Shown one piece after another: positions 1 to 14,259 of a stretch of 64,000 nt of DNA (its first letter is position 1; every line of letters starts with the position of its first letter). Made by a program: the position numbers and the translations under genes. A model generated the notes under the pieces. That model was not told where the DNA came from, searched no databases, and saw only the letters and a list, made by a program, of their open reading frames with translations. This DNA comes from Bradyrhizobium guangzhouense (lineage in GTDB: Bacteria > Pseudomonadota > Alphaproteobacteria > Rhizobiales > Xanthobacteraceae). The stretch spans positions 558,001 through 622,000 of the forward strand of contig NZ_CP030053.1 in assembly GCF_004114955.1 (NCBI RefSeq). The letters are read 5' to 3'.

Positions 1-1260
1 TCGGCGCATCCTGTACGGCCGAGCTTATTCAGGATGACCCTGCGGGTCTCGCCCAGGCACTCGACCTTCCGATCCCTGTCGTGCCGCTAGAATTGCCGTC
101 TTACCAGCGCAAGGAGAACTGGGGCGCCTCCGAAACGCTGTATCGCATTGTGCGTGCGCTCGCCCACCCTCCCCGGGAAAGCCCCCCTAACCGGCGGACA
201 AAGAGAGCACGTTCAGTCTGCAATCTGCTTGGTCCGACGGCGCTTGGGTTCCGTCACCGCGACGACCTCGCGGAAGTGACCAGGCTGATTGTGGAACTAG
301 GGATCGACATCGGCATCGTCGCACCCTGGGATGCGACCCCGGCCGATCTCTCGCGTTTGCCGGAAGCCGATTTCAACGTGGTGCTGTATCCCGAAATTGC
401 GCTGACGACGGCGCAGTGGTTGCAGCGGCAGTTCAATCAGCCCTACACCAGGACGGTGCCGATCGGTGCCGTCGCAACACGGCAATTCGTCGATGAGGTC
501 GCGCAGCTCGCTGGTATCGATCCGGCACGAGCTTTAGCCGGTGCCGAGCAGCGGTCGTCATGGTACGCGCGTTCAGTCGATTCGACCTATCTCACCGACA
601 AGCGTGTCTTCGTCTTTGGCGACGCGACCCATGCCATTGCGGCGGCGCGCATCGCGGCGAACGAGCTTGGTTTCAAGGTCGTCGGCCTCGGCAGCTACAG
701 CCGGGAATTTGCCCGCGACGTGCGCGAGGCAGCAGCATCCTACGGCGTCGAGGCGCTCATCACGGAGGATTATCTGGAAGTCGAGGCGAGGGTGAGCGAG
801 CTGCAGCCTGAACTCGTGCTCGGGACCCAGATGGAACGCCACATCGCCAAGCGGCTTGGCATTCCCTGTGCGGTTATCTCCGCGCCCTCGCATGTGCAGG
901 ATTTTCCGGCGCGCTATTCGCCCCAGATGGGGTTCGAAGGCGCCAATGTTATCTTCGACACCTGGGTTCATCCCCTGATGATGGGCCTGGAAGAGCACCT
1001 TCTTGGCATGTTCCGCGAAGATGCCGAATTCAACGACACCGCGCCGTCGCATCTCGGCAGCCAGCCAACGCCGATTGCGGACAGCCCGACGCATGGTCCG
1101 ATCGCGCTGCCCCCTGCTTTCGCTGGCTCCACTTGGACCGCCGAGGCCGAGCAGGAGCTCCACAAAATTCCGTTCTTCGTGCGCGGCAAGGCGCGCCGCA
1201 ACACGGAGCGCTTCGCGCAGGAGCGCAACGTCGGCTTGATCACTCTTGAGACCCTGTACG

Positions 1261-1286
<26 letters not shown>
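1..1286 (+). CDS. bchB: Light-independent protochlorophyllide reductase subunit B (5' end outside window)
   Basis: BchB is the catalytic subunit, with BchN, of the nitrogenase-like enzyme that reduces protochlorophyllide in the dark; BchL (encoded downstream) supplies electrons. The frame is open from base 3, so the gene enters from the left; about 427 residues are visible, against roughly 510-540 for the family. Residues such as [12 protein letters not shown] and the C-terminal helical domain with [20 protein letters not shown] are typical of BchB. A GTG at 81 lies in frame but is internal, because homologous sequence continues upstream of it. The gene ends 26 bases inside bchH, so the two are translationally linked. 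Assignment is firm; only the start is missing. Confidence 0.95.
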
Positions 1287-5752
<4,466 letters not shown>

Positions 5753-5753
<1 letters not shown>

Positions 5754-6454
5754 TGACAACGGCACGATATCTCGAACGGCGCGGTGAGCTCGAAACCTAT
5801 TTCGATCGTACGGCGGTTGCGGCCTGGAGCCGGCTGACCTCGGATGCGCCTGTCGGGCGCATTCGCGCGACAGTACGGGCCGGCCGCGACGAGATGCGCC
5901 AAACGCTGCTGTCCTGGCTGCCGGGAGACTTACGCGGTGCGCGGATGCTCGATGCCGGCTGCGGAACGGGCGCGCTTTCCATTGACGCCGCGCGACGAGG
6001 TGCCGACGTTGTTGCCGTCGACATCTCGCCCAGCCTCGTTCAGATCGCCAGCGGCAGGTTGCCCGGCGATATCAGCCCCCGCGCCATCCGGTTCGTTGCG
6101 GGCGACATGCTGGAGCCAAAGCTGGGAAAATTCGATTTTGTCGTCGCGATGGATTCCGTGATTCATTATCGCCCGGATGATGTCGTGCGGATCTTTGCAG
6201 GGTTGGCAGCGCGCACGCTGCATGCGCTGCTCGTCACATTTGCGCCACGGACGCCCGCGTTGACGCTCATGCACACGGTCGGGCGCGCCTTTCCGCGCGA
6301 GAACCGCGCGCCGGCAATCGAGCCCGTGACAGAACAGCGTCTGAAGAAGTTGATCATTGAACATCCTGATCTCGATGAATGGTCGTTCGGTCGTAGCCGC
6401 CGCGTCGCCAGTGGCTTCTACAAGTCTCATGCGTTGGAGCTGCTGCGACGATGA
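5753..6454 (+). CDS. bchM: Magnesium protoporphyrin IX O-methyltransferase
   Basis: BchM methylates the C13 propionate of Mg-protoporphyrin IX using S-adenosylmethionine, the step between BchH and AcsF. The protein has 233 residues, the normal length. A class I methyltransferase core is evident: motif I MLDAGCGTGALSIDAARRGA near residues 63-82, an acidic residue in VVAVDIS, and a motif IV-like FDFVVAMDSVIHY. The start ATG shares a base with the bchL stop, and the stop overlaps the next start, so it lies inside one polycistronic message. The position between bchL and lhaA is the usual one in purple bacteria. Confidence 0.95.
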
Positions 6455-7881
6455 CGAGGCGCTCACCATCGCTTGCACAGGGCTGGATGCGACTGGGATC
6501 GCGTTTCCTTCCCTTCGCCGATGCAGCGACGCGCGAGCTCCCCCTGCCGCGGCTGATGCGACTGTCGCTGTTCCAGGTATCCGTGGGCATATCCGTGGTG
6601 CTGCTGAACGGTACGCTGAACCGCGTCATGATCGTCGAACTCGGCGTGCCGAGCTGGCTGGTGGCCCTGATGGTGGCGCTGCCCCTGGTATTCGCGCCGT
6701 TTCGCGTGCTGATCGGCTTCCGCTCGGATCATCACCGTTCAGTGCTCGGCTGGCGCCGCGTGCCCTATATCTGGATGGGGACGCTGCTGCAGTTCGGCGG
6801 CCTCGCGATCATGCCCTTTGCGCTGTTGGTGCTGTCGGGTGATGAACCCGGCCAGATCATTGCCGGACGGGTCGGCGCGGCGATCGCGTTCCTGCTGGTC
6901 GGTGCCGGGCTTCACACCACGCAAACGGCCGGGCTCTCGCTCGCGACGGACATCGCGCCGGAGAATTCGCGTCCACGCGTGGTCGCCTTCCTCTACGTCA
7001 TGCTGATGCTGGGCATGATGGCGAGCGCGCTGACGTTCGGTGCGCTGCTCGCGAATTTCAGCGAGATGCGGCTGATCCAGGTGGTGCAGGGCGCGGCCCT
7101 GACGGAGATGATCCTCAACATTGTCGCGCTGTGGAAGCAGGAAGCACGCGATCCGGCGCGGACGGCAGCCGCCATCGCGCGGCCGCGCTTCCACGACTCC
7201 TGGCGGAGGTTCCAGAATGCGGGCGGCTCGCCGCGCGTGCTCCTTGCCGTAGGGCTCGGGACCGCCGGCTTCACGATGCAGGACATTCTGCTCGAGCCCT
7301 ACGGAGCCGAGATTTTGCATCTCACTGTTGGCGAGACCACGGCGCTCACCGCATTGTTTGCAGCCGGTACGCTGGCGGGATTCGCCATCTCCGCGCGGCG
7401 CCTCGGCAAAGGAGCGGACCCGTACCGGATCGCCGCCGCGGGCGCGCTGGTGGGCCTCGCTGCATTTTCTGCCGTGATCTTTTCCGCGCCGATGGTGTCA
7501 CCGCTGCTGTTCCGGACTGGCACCACGCTGATCGGCTTTGGCGGCGGCCTGTTTGCCGTCGGTACACTCACGGCAGCCATGTCTCTCGCGCGGGACGGTG
7601 CGAGCGGCCTTGCGCTCGGGACTTGGGGCGCCGTGCAGGCGACCGCGGCGGGAGCAGCGATCGCGGGTGGCGGAGTGATTCGTGACGTGATGTCGGCCCT
7701 TGCTACCGAAGGGCGTCTTGGCTTGGCGCTCGCAAGTCCCGCGACTGGATACAGCATCGTCTACCACATCGAGATTGGGCTGCTGTTCGCAACGCTCGCC
7801 GTGATCGGGCCGCTGGTGCGATCGCGGCATCCAACAGCGCCACAGAAGCTCGAGTTCGGTCTCGCGGAATTTCCAAACTAG
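6451..7881 (+). CDS. lhaA: LhaA/PucC-family photosynthetic complex assembly protein
   Basis: This is a membrane protein of the major facilitator superfamily, BCD (bacteriochlorophyll delivery) family, needed for light-harvesting complex 1 assembly in Rhodobacter. The 476-residue sequence shows about twelve hydrophobic segments. It has features common to LhaA/PucC, such as APFRVLIGFRSDHHRSVLGWRR after the second segment and VPYIWMGTLLQFGG. It overlaps bchM by four bases and sits 18 bases before puhA, the standard bchM-lhaA-puhA order. Whether it transports pigment or acts as an assembly chaperone cannot be read from sequence. Confidence 0.92.
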   Translation: MTRRSPSLAQGWMRLGSRFLPFADAATRELPLPRLMRLSLFQVSVGISVVLLNGTLNRVMIVELGVPSWLVALMVALPLVFAPFRVLIGFRSDHHRSVLGWRRVPYIWMGTLLQFGGLAIMPFALLVLSGDEPGQIIAGRVGAAIAFLLVGAGLHTTQTAGLSLATDIAPENSRPRVVAFLYVMLMLGMMASALTFGALLANFSEMRLIQVVQGAALTEMILNIVALWKQEARDPARTAAAIARPRFHDSWRRFQNAGGSPRVLLAVGLGTAGFTMQDILLEPYGAEILHLTVGETTALTALFAAGTLAGFAISARRLGKGADPYRIAAAGALVGLAAFSAVIFSAPMVSPLLFRTGTTLIGFGGGLFAVGTLTAAMSLARDGASGLALGTWGAVQATAAGAAIAGGGVIRDVMSALATEGRLGLALASPATGYSIVYHIEIGLLFATLAVIGPLVRSRHPTAPQKLEFGLAEFPN

Positions 7882-7899
7882 GCAACTTGGGAGGACGTC

Positions 7900-8676
7900 A
7901 TGCAATCAAATCTCACCGGCTACCTCGACGTCGCGCAAGTGACGCTCTATGCCTTCTGGATCTTCTTTGCCTGCCTGATCTTCTATCTGCGACGTGAGGA
8001 CAAGCGCGAAGGCTATCCGCTGCAGTATGAGGACGGCGGTCGCGGCCGGGGCACCGGCTTCCCCACCTGGCCCGGCTTCAAGAAATATCGGTTGCGTCAC
8101 GGTCAAACGGCGACCCTGCCGAATTGGAAGAACGACCGGCGCGACGCGGCCGTCACGCCGATGGCACCGTGGCCCGGTTCGCCCTACGTGCCGACCGGCA
8201 ATCCGATGCTCGACGGCGTAGGAGCTGCCTCTTACGCGGATCGCGAAGACATCCCCGAACTCACGATGGACGACATCCCCGCGATCGTGCCGCTGCGCGC
8301 CGACACCACCATCACTCTGGAGGAGCGCGATCCCGATCCGCGCGGGATGCCGGTGATCGGTGCCGATGGTGAGGTCGGCGGCATCGTTCGCGAGGTCTGG
8401 GTCGACCGGGCCGAAATGCTGATCCGCTATCTCGAAGTCGAAGCGGCGGGCGCATCCGGCCGCCACGTCCTGGTGCCGATGACCATGGTCCGCATCACGA
8501 TGCGTTGGCGGGAGGGTCGCGTGCTCGTGCAATCCATCCTCGGCCGACAATTCGCCGATGCACCGGTGCTGGCCAATCCGGATCAGGTGACAAAGCTGGA
8601 GGAAGACAAGATCGTCGGCTATTTCGGCGGCGGCAATCTCTATGCCACGGCTTCACGACAGGAGCCCCTGCTGTGA
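7900..8676 (+). CDS. puhA: Photosynthetic reaction centre H subunit
   Basis: PuhA is the single-span subunit that caps the cytoplasmic face of the purple bacterial reaction centre and tunes proton transfer to quinone QB. The 258-residue protein has one N-terminal membrane helix (about residues 9-30, VTLYAFWIFFACLIFYL) followed by a large cytoplasmic beta-rich domain. The stretch REDKREGYPLQ after the helix and the repeated short motifs PRGMPVIGADGE and VWVDRAE are typical. A strong ribosome site GGGAGGA precedes ATG 7900. Its stop overlaps the GTG start of puhB. The L, M and light-harvesting genes (puf) are not in this window. Confidence 0.97.
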   Translation: MQSNLTGYLDVAQVTLYAFWIFFACLIFYLRREDKREGYPLQYEDGGRGRGTGFPTWPGFKKYRLRHGQTATLPNWKNDRRDAAVTPMAPWPGSPYVPTGNPMLDGVGAASYADREDIPELTMDDIPAIVPLRADTTITLEERDPDPRGMPVIGADGEVGGIVREVWVDRAEMLIRYLEVEAAGASGRHVLVPMTMVRITMRWREGRVLVQSILGRQFADAPVLANPDQVTKLEEDKIVGYFGGGNLYATASRQEPLL

Positions 8677-9320
8677 GCGACCACGCGCGTCAGTTTGAAG
8701 AGCTGGATCTGCCACGGGGCGAGAGTCTGGTTTGGCAGGGCAGGCCGGATGCGCGGGCGCTGGCGCTCCGGGTCTTTCATGTTCGGCTCGTCGCGATCTA
8801 TTTCGCGCTGCTGTTTGGCGTGAGAATCGCAATGGGAATCTCGGATCGCCAGCCGCTGTTCGACGCAGCCGTCGCCGCGGCCCGGCTCGCCATTCCATTC
8901 GCGGCCGTCATGATTCTGCTCGTTGGGTTGGCGATCCTCTACAGCCGCACCACCCGCTACAGCGTCACCAACCGGCGCGTGCTGCTGCAGTTTGGTGCGG
9001 TGCTGCCCATGACGCTCAACATTCCCTTCCGCCAGATCGCCAATGCGGCCGTCAAGGAATACCCCGATGGCAGCGGCGATCTGCCAATTGCAGTCGTCAG
9101 CGAGCGGCGACTGGCGTTCCTGCTGCTGTGGCCGCATGTCCGACCGTGGCGGCTCAGCAAGGTCGAACCGATGCTGCGCTGCGTGCCGGATGCGCGGGGC
9201 GTCGCCAATCTGCTGAGCAAGGCGCTGACGTCGTCGTCGCCGGCACCGGAGCCGGTGATGGCCGCCATGCCGGTACCGCGTCCGGCGGAGGCGACGTCGG
9301 CAGTCGCCAACGCGGCGTAG
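8673..9320 (+). CDS. puhB: PuhB photosynthetic complex assembly protein
   Basis: PuhB is an integral membrane protein that helps reaction-centre assembly in Rhodobacter capsulatus. The 215-residue product starts at GTG 8673, overlapping the puhA stop (GTGA); a longer open frame exists upstream but lies inside puhA. It opens with LPRGESLVWQGRPD, has two or three membrane segments (about residues 35-55 and 70-95), and then a PH-like domain with YSVTNRRVLLQFGAVLPMTLN, as in the bPH2 family. The last 25 residues are alanine/proline-rich and low in complexity. Position directly after puhA supports the call. Confidence 0.92.
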   Translation: MSDHARQFEELDLPRGESLVWQGRPDARALALRVFHVRLVAIYFALLFGVRIAMGISDRQPLFDAAVAAARLAIPFAAVMILLVGLAILYSRTTRYSVTNRRVLLQFGAVLPMTLNIPFRQIANAAVKEYPDGSGDLPIAVVSERRLAFLLLWPHVRPWRLSKVEPMLRCVPDARGVANLLSKALTSSSPAPEPVMAAMPVPRPAEATSAVANAA

Positions 9321-9329
9321 GAGGGAACG

Positions 9330-9788
9330 ATGAGCACAGCCGTCGTTGACAGAATGGTCCCTCGCGGAGCGCTGCTCGGTGCGGCCGCGCTGATCGCATT
9401 CTCGCTCTTCGTCGCCGGTCTCGGCCGGTTCACCGGCATCGGCGCAGTTCGCGAAGACCAATCGGCCGCCGTGCAGCGCATGTCGTTCCGATTTGAGGAC
9501 CGCACCGACGGCGGGATTTCCGTTGTCGCGCCAGAGAGTGGCGCCGTCATCGGCGTTGTCCCTGCGGGTATCGATGGCTTTGTCCGCACCGTGCTGCGCA
9601 GCTTTGCTTTCGATCGCGAGCGACAAGGTGTCGGCGCTGGGCCGGCCTTCGTCATCGCCAAATGGTCGAACGGACGCTCTACAATCGAGGATCCCGCCAC
9701 CGGCCGCCGCGTCGATCTCGCAGCCTTCGGTGCCGTCAACATGCAAGCCTTCGAACGCGTCGTCGCCATGCGAGGTACCAAGTCATGA
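9330..9788 (+). CDS. puhC: PuhC photosynthetic complex assembly protein
   Basis: PuhC affects the amount and organisation of reaction centre-LH1 complexes. The 152-residue protein has one N-terminal membrane helix (about residues 14-32) and a soluble domain with RFEDRTDGGISV, SGAVIGVVPAGIDGFVR and FDRERQGVGAGPAF, the pattern typical of PuhC. A GGAGGGAAC ribosome site lies just before ATG 9330. It follows puhB by nine bases and overlaps the next small gene through ATGA. Confidence 0.9.
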   Translation: MSTAVVDRMVPRGALLGAAALIAFSLFVAGLGRFTGIGAVREDQSAAVQRMSFRFEDRTDGGISVVAPESGAVIGVVPAGIDGFVRTVLRSFAFDRERQGVGAGPAFVIAKWSNGRSTIEDPATGRRVDLAAFGAVNMQAFERVVAMRGTKS

Positions 9789-10090
9789 ACCTGCTGCACA
9801 GGACGGATTCCCGGCGCTTCGACGTCGGATGCACCATCGAGATCGAGCAAACCGGCGAAAGCCTGCATGCTCATGTCAGCCTCGACGGGAATGTCGAAAT
9901 ACGCCCGGGAGACGAAGTCACCATCCATGGTGCGCCGGTTCGCATCGCGTTCGGCGACACGGTCAATCTGCGCCGCACCGCGACGGTGGTGCGCGCAGGA
10001 GCGCTCAAGCGGCTCATGACCCATGTCGCTGGCTATCTCGAACTCACTGAACTCTATGAAGTCAGCTTCTCGGACGGGAGGGCATCATGA
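9785..10090 (+). CDS. Small conserved gene of the puh-acsF operon, function unknown
   Basis: A 101-residue protein starts at ATG 9785 inside the puhC stop and ends inside the acsF start, so it is certainly part of the operon. It has no membrane segment, no cysteine pair and no catalytic motif that I recognise. The middle ([20 protein letters not shown]) looks like a small beta-barrel. An unknown small gene between puhC and acsF is known from other purple bacteria, where its function is not settled to my knowledge. Overlap at both ends suggests stoichiometric production with PuhC and AcsF, so a role in assembly or cyclase activity is plausible but only inferred. Confidence 0.85.
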   Translation: MNLLHRTDSRRFDVGCTIEIEQTGESLHAHVSLDGNVEIRPGDEVTIHGAPVRIAFGDTVNLRRTATVVRAGALKRLMTHVAGYLELTELYEVSFSDGRAS

Positions 10091-11151
10091 TTGCGATCGA
10101 AGGTGGCGCCAGGACATCGTCCAGCACCGACATGGCGCGCGAGGACACCATCCTCAGCCCGCGCTTCTACACCACCGACTTCGAGGCGATGGATCGGCTC
10201 AACGTCGATCTGGTTCGGCGCGAGTGGGACGCGGTGATCTCCGACCTGCGTGCGGATTTCAACCGCAAGCATTTCGTCAAGACAACGGAGTTCGAGCGGG
10301 ATCTCAACGATCTCTCTGAGGACCTGCGCAAGGAGTTCAAGGATTTCCTGGTCAGCTCGCTGACGGCCGAATTCTCTGGCTGCGTGCTCTATGCCGAGAT
10401 CAAGAAGCGCATCAAGAACCCCGACATTCGCGAACTCTTCAGCTATATGAGCCGTGACGAGGCGCGCCATGCCGGGTTCATCAACGAGATCCTGAAAGAT
10501 CACGGTATAGGCGTCGATCTCGGCTTTTTGACCAAAGTCAAGAAGTACACTTATTTTAAGCCGAAGTTCATCTTCTATGCGACCTATTTGTCGGAGAAAA
10601 TCGGCTACGCGCGCTACATCACGATCTACCGGCAAATGGAGCGCAATCCGGAGCGGCAATTCCATCCGATTTTCCGCTGGTTCGAAAAGTGGTGCAACGA
10701 CGAGTTCCGCCATGGCGAAGCGTTTGCGCTGCTGATGCGCGCCGATCCAGCTTTGCTGGCGGGCCGTAACAAGCTGTGGATCAAGTTCTTTCTCCTCGCG
10801 GTGTTCGCCACGATGTATGTGCGCGACCACATGCGTCCGGCCTTCCACAAGGCGCTCGGCATGAAGCCAACCGACTACGACATGCAGGTATTTCGCATCA
10901 CGTCGGACATCTCACGCCAGGTCTTCCCAGTGGTGCTCGATATCGACGACCCCCGCTTTCTGGCTGGCCTCGAGCGGCTTCGAAAGGTCGCTGAAGCGAT
11001 CGCCGACGCAAAGGCGCGCGGCGGCTTGGCCGCGCGCGTCAAGCGCGTCGTGTTGCCCCTTGCCGCCGCCACGGCCTTCGCTCGGCTTTTCCTGTTGCCG
11101 GCCAAGAGCAACGAGTTGCCGCAAGAGATCAGGCTTCAACCCGCTTGGTGA
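10087..11151 (+). CDS. acsF: Aerobic Mg-protoporphyrin IX monomethyl ester oxidative cyclase
   Basis: AcsF is a di-iron oxygenase that forms the fifth (E) ring of bacteriochlorophyll using O2. The 354-residue protein has the ferritin-like metal sites of the family: [27 protein letters not shown] and [13 protein letters not shown], supplying the Glu and ExxH ligands. It starts inside the stop of the preceding small gene and is followed by puhE after 12 bases. Its presence shows that the host can make bacteriochlorophyll in air; the anaerobic cyclase BchE is not in this window. Confidence 0.96.
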   Translation: MIAIEGGARTSSSTDMAREDTILSPRFYTTDFEAMDRLNVDLVRREWDAVISDLRADFNRKHFVKTTEFERDLNDLSEDLRKEFKDFLVSSLTAEFSGCVLYAEIKKRIKNPDIRELFSYMSRDEARHAGFINEILKDHGIGVDLGFLTKVKKYTYFKPKFIFYATYLSEKIGYARYITIYRQMERNPERQFHPIFRWFEKWCNDEFRHGEAFALLMRADPALLAGRNKLWIKFFLLAVFATMYVRDHMRPAFHKALGMKPTDYDMQVFRITSDISRQVFPVVLDIDDPRFLAGLERLRKVAEAIADAKARGGLAARVKRVVLPLAAATAFARLFLLPAKSNELPQEIRLQPAW

Positions 11152-11163
11152 TGGGGGCCCGTC

Positions 11164-12093
11164 ATGGGCGCAACTGCAGTCGCAATTCCTTACGTCCTGT
11201 TTGTCTGGTGGTTTTCCACCGGTACGGTCCTGCTGCTCGTCGGCGCGCCCTCGCGGCATGGCGTGCTGCTGAAGGCGGGAGCCACGGTGCTGTTCGTCGC
11301 TGCGCTTTCTGGGCTCGCGGTGAGCAGCCAAGTCCACACCGCGGCTGGCGCCTATTGCGTCTTTACTTGTGCGATCTTGCTCTGGGGTGCCGTGGAGATA
11401 TCGTTGCTCGCAGGCTGGATCACCGGCCCGCGGCCGGAAGCTTGTCCGCGCGACTGCGGTGCGGCCGAACGCGTCTGGTTTGCGCTCCAGGCCACCGCCT
11501 ATCACGAGTTTGTCCTGATCGCCACGGCGGGGCTTGTATTCGCAGTGACGGCTGGTGCGCCCAACCAGCTCGGCTGGTGGACCTTCGCGGCGATGCTGGT
11601 GTTGCGCCAGAGCGCCAAGATCAATCTCTTCCTCGGGGTGCGCACGCTCAATGACGAGTTGTTGCCGGCGCAAGTCGATTTCCTGAAGAGCTATTTCGCT
11701 CGCAAGCCGATCAATGCGTTATTTCCGTTCTCGGTGAGCGTGGCGACCGCGGCGGCGGCTTGGCTTGCTATGGTTGCCGCCGAGGCGGAATCGGGCTTCG
11801 AGGCGCTGAGCTGTGCGCTGCTCGCGATGCTGGTGGCGCTCGGGGCGCTCGAGCACTGGTTCATGATGCTTCCGATGCCGGTGGTCGACCTCTGGCGTTG
11901 GAGCGTGCGGGCGCAGAAGCCTGTTGTGCCCACGTCCGAGCCGCCGCTACGGCCGCTTCTCGCGGTCATTCCCGGCGGTGCGGCAGCTGAACGACCTGCG
12001 ACCAAGAATCCCGGCGCACTCGCCAAGCAGCGCCTCGAAGATCAGTTCCGCCAAGCCTATCGCGCCAGCAAGGCTGCGAACGCTACGGATTGA
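11164..12093 (+). CDS. puhE: PuhE membrane protein (DUF3623 type)
   Basis: PuhE is a multi-span membrane protein reported to restrain bacteriochlorophyll production in Rhodobacter capsulatus. The 309-residue sequence has seven or so hydrophobic segments. It contains features typical of the family, such as YHEFVLIATAGLVFAVT and LRQSAKINLFLGVRTLNDELLP. The C-terminal 60 residues are hydrophilic. It lies between acsF and hemA, the normal position. Assignment rests on family pattern and context. Confidence 0.88.
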   Translation: MGATAVAIPYVLFVWWFSTGTVLLLVGAPSRHGVLLKAGATVLFVAALSGLAVSSQVHTAAGAYCVFTCAILLWGAVEISLLAGWITGPRPEACPRDCGAAERVWFALQATAYHEFVLIATAGLVFAVTAGAPNQLGWWTFAAMLVLRQSAKINLFLGVRTLNDELLPAQVDFLKSYFARKPINALFPFSVSVATAAAAWLAMVAAEAESGFEALSCALLAMLVALGALEHWFMMLPMPVVDLWRWSVRAQKPVVPTSEPPLRPLLAVIPGGAAAERPATKNPGALAKQRLEDQFRQAYRASKAANATD

Positions 12094-12125
12094 CGTTTCA
12101 TTGAGTTTTCAGAGGGGAGACCGCC

Positions 12126-13337
12126 ATGAACTACGAAGATTATTTCCGCCGCCAACTGGATGGTCTCCGCCGCGAGGGCCGCTATCGCGTCTTTGCCGAC
12201 CTCGAGCGCAAGGCCGGCGCCTTTCCGCGGGCTGCGCATCACACGCCGTCTGGCGAACGTGAAGTCACGGTCTGGTGCTCGAACGACTATCTCGGCATGG
12301 GGCAGCATCCCAAGGTGCTCGCCGCGATGCACGAGGCGCTTGACCGCTGCGGCGCCGGCGCCGGCGGCACCCGCAACATCGCCGGTACCAATCACTATCA
12401 CGTGCTGCTCGAGGCGGAGCTCGCCGATCTCCATGGCAAGCAGGCCGCGTTGCTGTTCAATTCCGGCTACGTCTCGAACTGGACGACGCTCAGCACGCTG
12501 GCGTCGCGCATGCCGGGCTGCGTCATCCTGTCGGACGAGCTCAATCACGCGTCGATGATCGAGGGCATGAAGCACAGCCGCTGCGCTACGCGCGTGTTCC
12601 GGCACAACGACGTCGCCGACCTCAGGAGCAAGCTGTCCGATCTCGATCGCGACGCGCCCAAGCTGATCGCTTTCGAAGCGGTCTATTCGATGGACGGCGA
12701 CATCGCGCCGATCGCCGACATCTGCGACGTCGCCGATGAGCATGGCGCGCTGACCTATCTCGACGAGGTGCATGCCACGGGATTGTACGGGCCGCGCGGC
12801 GGCGGCATCTCGGATCGAGAGGGACTCAGCGATCGCTTGACCGTCATCGAAGGAACGCTCGCCAAGGCGTTCGGCGTGATCGGTGGTTACATCACCGGCT
12901 CGCATACTGTATGCGACTTCGTGCGCAGCTTTGCGTCGGGCTTTATCTTCTCAAGCGCATTGCCGCCGGCGGTCGCGGCGGGCGCCTTGACCAGCATCCG
13001 GCATTTGAAGGCCAGCTCGCACGAGCGCGAACGGCACCAGGACCGCGTGGCGACGCTGCGGCGCAAGCTCGATCAGGCTGGCGTGCAGCATCTCGACAAC
13101 CCCAGCCACATCGTGCCCGTGATGGTGCGCGACCCCGTGCTCTGCAAGGAAATCAGCGACACATTGCTCGATCGCTACGGCATTTATGTGCAGCCGATCA
13201 ACTATCCGACCGTCGCCCGCGGGACCGAGCGCTTGCGCATCACGCCGTCGCCGCTGCATTCGGATGCGGATATCGATGCGCTGGTCACGGCCTTGTCGGA
13301 GATCTGGGCCGAGGTCGGGCTGGCGAGGGCGGCCTGA
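12126..13337 (+). CDS. hemA: 5-aminolevulinate synthase
   Basis: HemA condenses glycine and succinyl-CoA to 5-aminolevulinate, the first tetrapyrrole step in alphaproteobacteria. The 403-residue protein is the usual length and has the PLP-enzyme signatures: [10 protein letters not shown] near residue 53, [13 protein letters not shown] near 76, [12 protein letters not shown] near 211, and the lysine that binds PLP in EGTLAKAFG (Lys247). A clear AGAGGGGA ribosome site precedes ATG 12126. A hemA copy inside the photosynthesis operon lets precursor supply rise together with the bacteriochlorophyll genes; a second housekeeping copy elsewhere is common in such bacteria. Confidence 0.97.
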   Translation: MNYEDYFRRQLDGLRREGRYRVFADLERKAGAFPRAAHHTPSGEREVTVWCSNDYLGMGQHPKVLAAMHEALDRCGAGAGGTRNIAGTNHYHVLLEAELADLHGKQAALLFNSGYVSNWTTLSTLASRMPGCVILSDELNHASMIEGMKHSRCATRVFRHNDVADLRSKLSDLDRDAPKLIAFEAVYSMDGDIAPIADICDVADEHGALTYLDEVHATGLYGPRGGGISDREGLSDRLTVIEGTLAKAFGVIGGYITGSHTVCDFVRSFASGFIFSSALPPAVAAGALTSIRHLKASSHERERHQDRVATLRRKLDQAGVQHLDNPSHIVPVMVRDPVLCKEISDTLLDRYGIYVQPINYPTVARGTERLRITPSPLHSDADIDALVTALSEIWAEVGLARAA

Positions 13338-13346
13338 ACGTCGGCC

Positions 13347-14231
13347 ATGACCTATCACGACATCAAGGCGACCGTCTTGCAGCGTGCACAGGCGCGACGC
13401 TGGTTCGAGCGGCTTCGCGACGACATCTGCAGCGCCGTGGAGGCGTTGGAACGGGACGCGCCAGCCGCGCTATTCCCGGGCGAGCCCGCGCGCTTCGTAC
13501 GCAAGCCGTGGCAACGTGCGACTGGCGAAGGCGGCGGCACGGGCGGCTTCCTGATCGATGGCCGGCTGTTCGAGAAGGCAGCCGTTCACACCTCGTCCGC
13601 AAATGGCACGCTGACGCCCGAATTGGCACGTTCGCTGCCGGGAGACGGCAAGCAGCTCGATTATCTCTCCGCGAGCATCAGCCTGATCATCCATCCCCGA
13701 AGCCCGCGCGTGCCAACCGTGCACATGAACACGCGGTATCTGGCGACGTCGCAAGGCTGGTTCGGCGGCGGCGCCGACCTGACGCCAATGCTGCCGGACC
13801 AGCGCTCGCAAGCTGCCGAGGACGCTATGGCGTTTCATGACGCCATGCGTCAGGCCTGCGACGTCCATGATCCTGACTACTATCCCCGCTTCAAAAGCTG
13901 GGCCGATGAATACTTCTTCTTGCCGCATCGCGGCCAGACCCGTGGCGTCGGCGGGATCTTCTTCGACCATCTCAACACCGGTGACTTCGCAAGGGACCTC
14001 ACCTTTGTCCGCGATGTCGGCCTCGCCTTTCTCGATATCTATCCGGCAATCGTCCGGAGGCGCATGGTCGAACCGTGGAGCGAAGAGGATCGGCGGCAAC
14101 AGCTGGCTTGCCGCGGTATCTACGCTGAATTCAACCTGCTGTACGACCGCGGTACGACGTTCGGGCTTCGGACGGGGGGAAACGTCGAAACCATCCTTAG
14201 CTCCATGCCGCCCGCAGTGAGCTGGCCCTGA
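13347..14231 (+). CDS. hemF: Oxygen-dependent coproporphyrinogen III oxidase
   Basis: HemF decarboxylates coproporphyrinogen III to protoporphyrinogen IX using O2. The 294-residue protein carries the family signatures FVRKPWQRATGEGGGTGGFLI, PTVHMNTRYL, WFGGGADLTPM, and the C-terminal YAEFNLLYDRGTTFGLRTGGN. It begins nine bases after hemA, so it is likely cotranscribed. With AcsF it makes the tetrapyrrole route in this operon aerobic at two steps. Confidence 0.95.
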   Translation: MTYHDIKATVLQRAQARRWFERLRDDICSAVEALERDAPAALFPGEPARFVRKPWQRATGEGGGTGGFLIDGRLFEKAAVHTSSANGTLTPELARSLPGDGKQLDYLSASISLIIHPRSPRVPTVHMNTRYLATSQGWFGGGADLTPMLPDQRSQAAEDAMAFHDAMRQACDVHDPDYYPRFKSWADEYFFLPHRGQTRGVGGIFFDHLNTGDFARDLTFVRDVGLAFLDIYPAIVRRRMVEPWSEEDRRQQLACRGIYAEFNLLYDRGTTFGLRTGGNVETILSSMPPAVSWP

Positions 14232-14259
14232 CTCTTTCTTCGCAAGGCATTGAAAGGGA

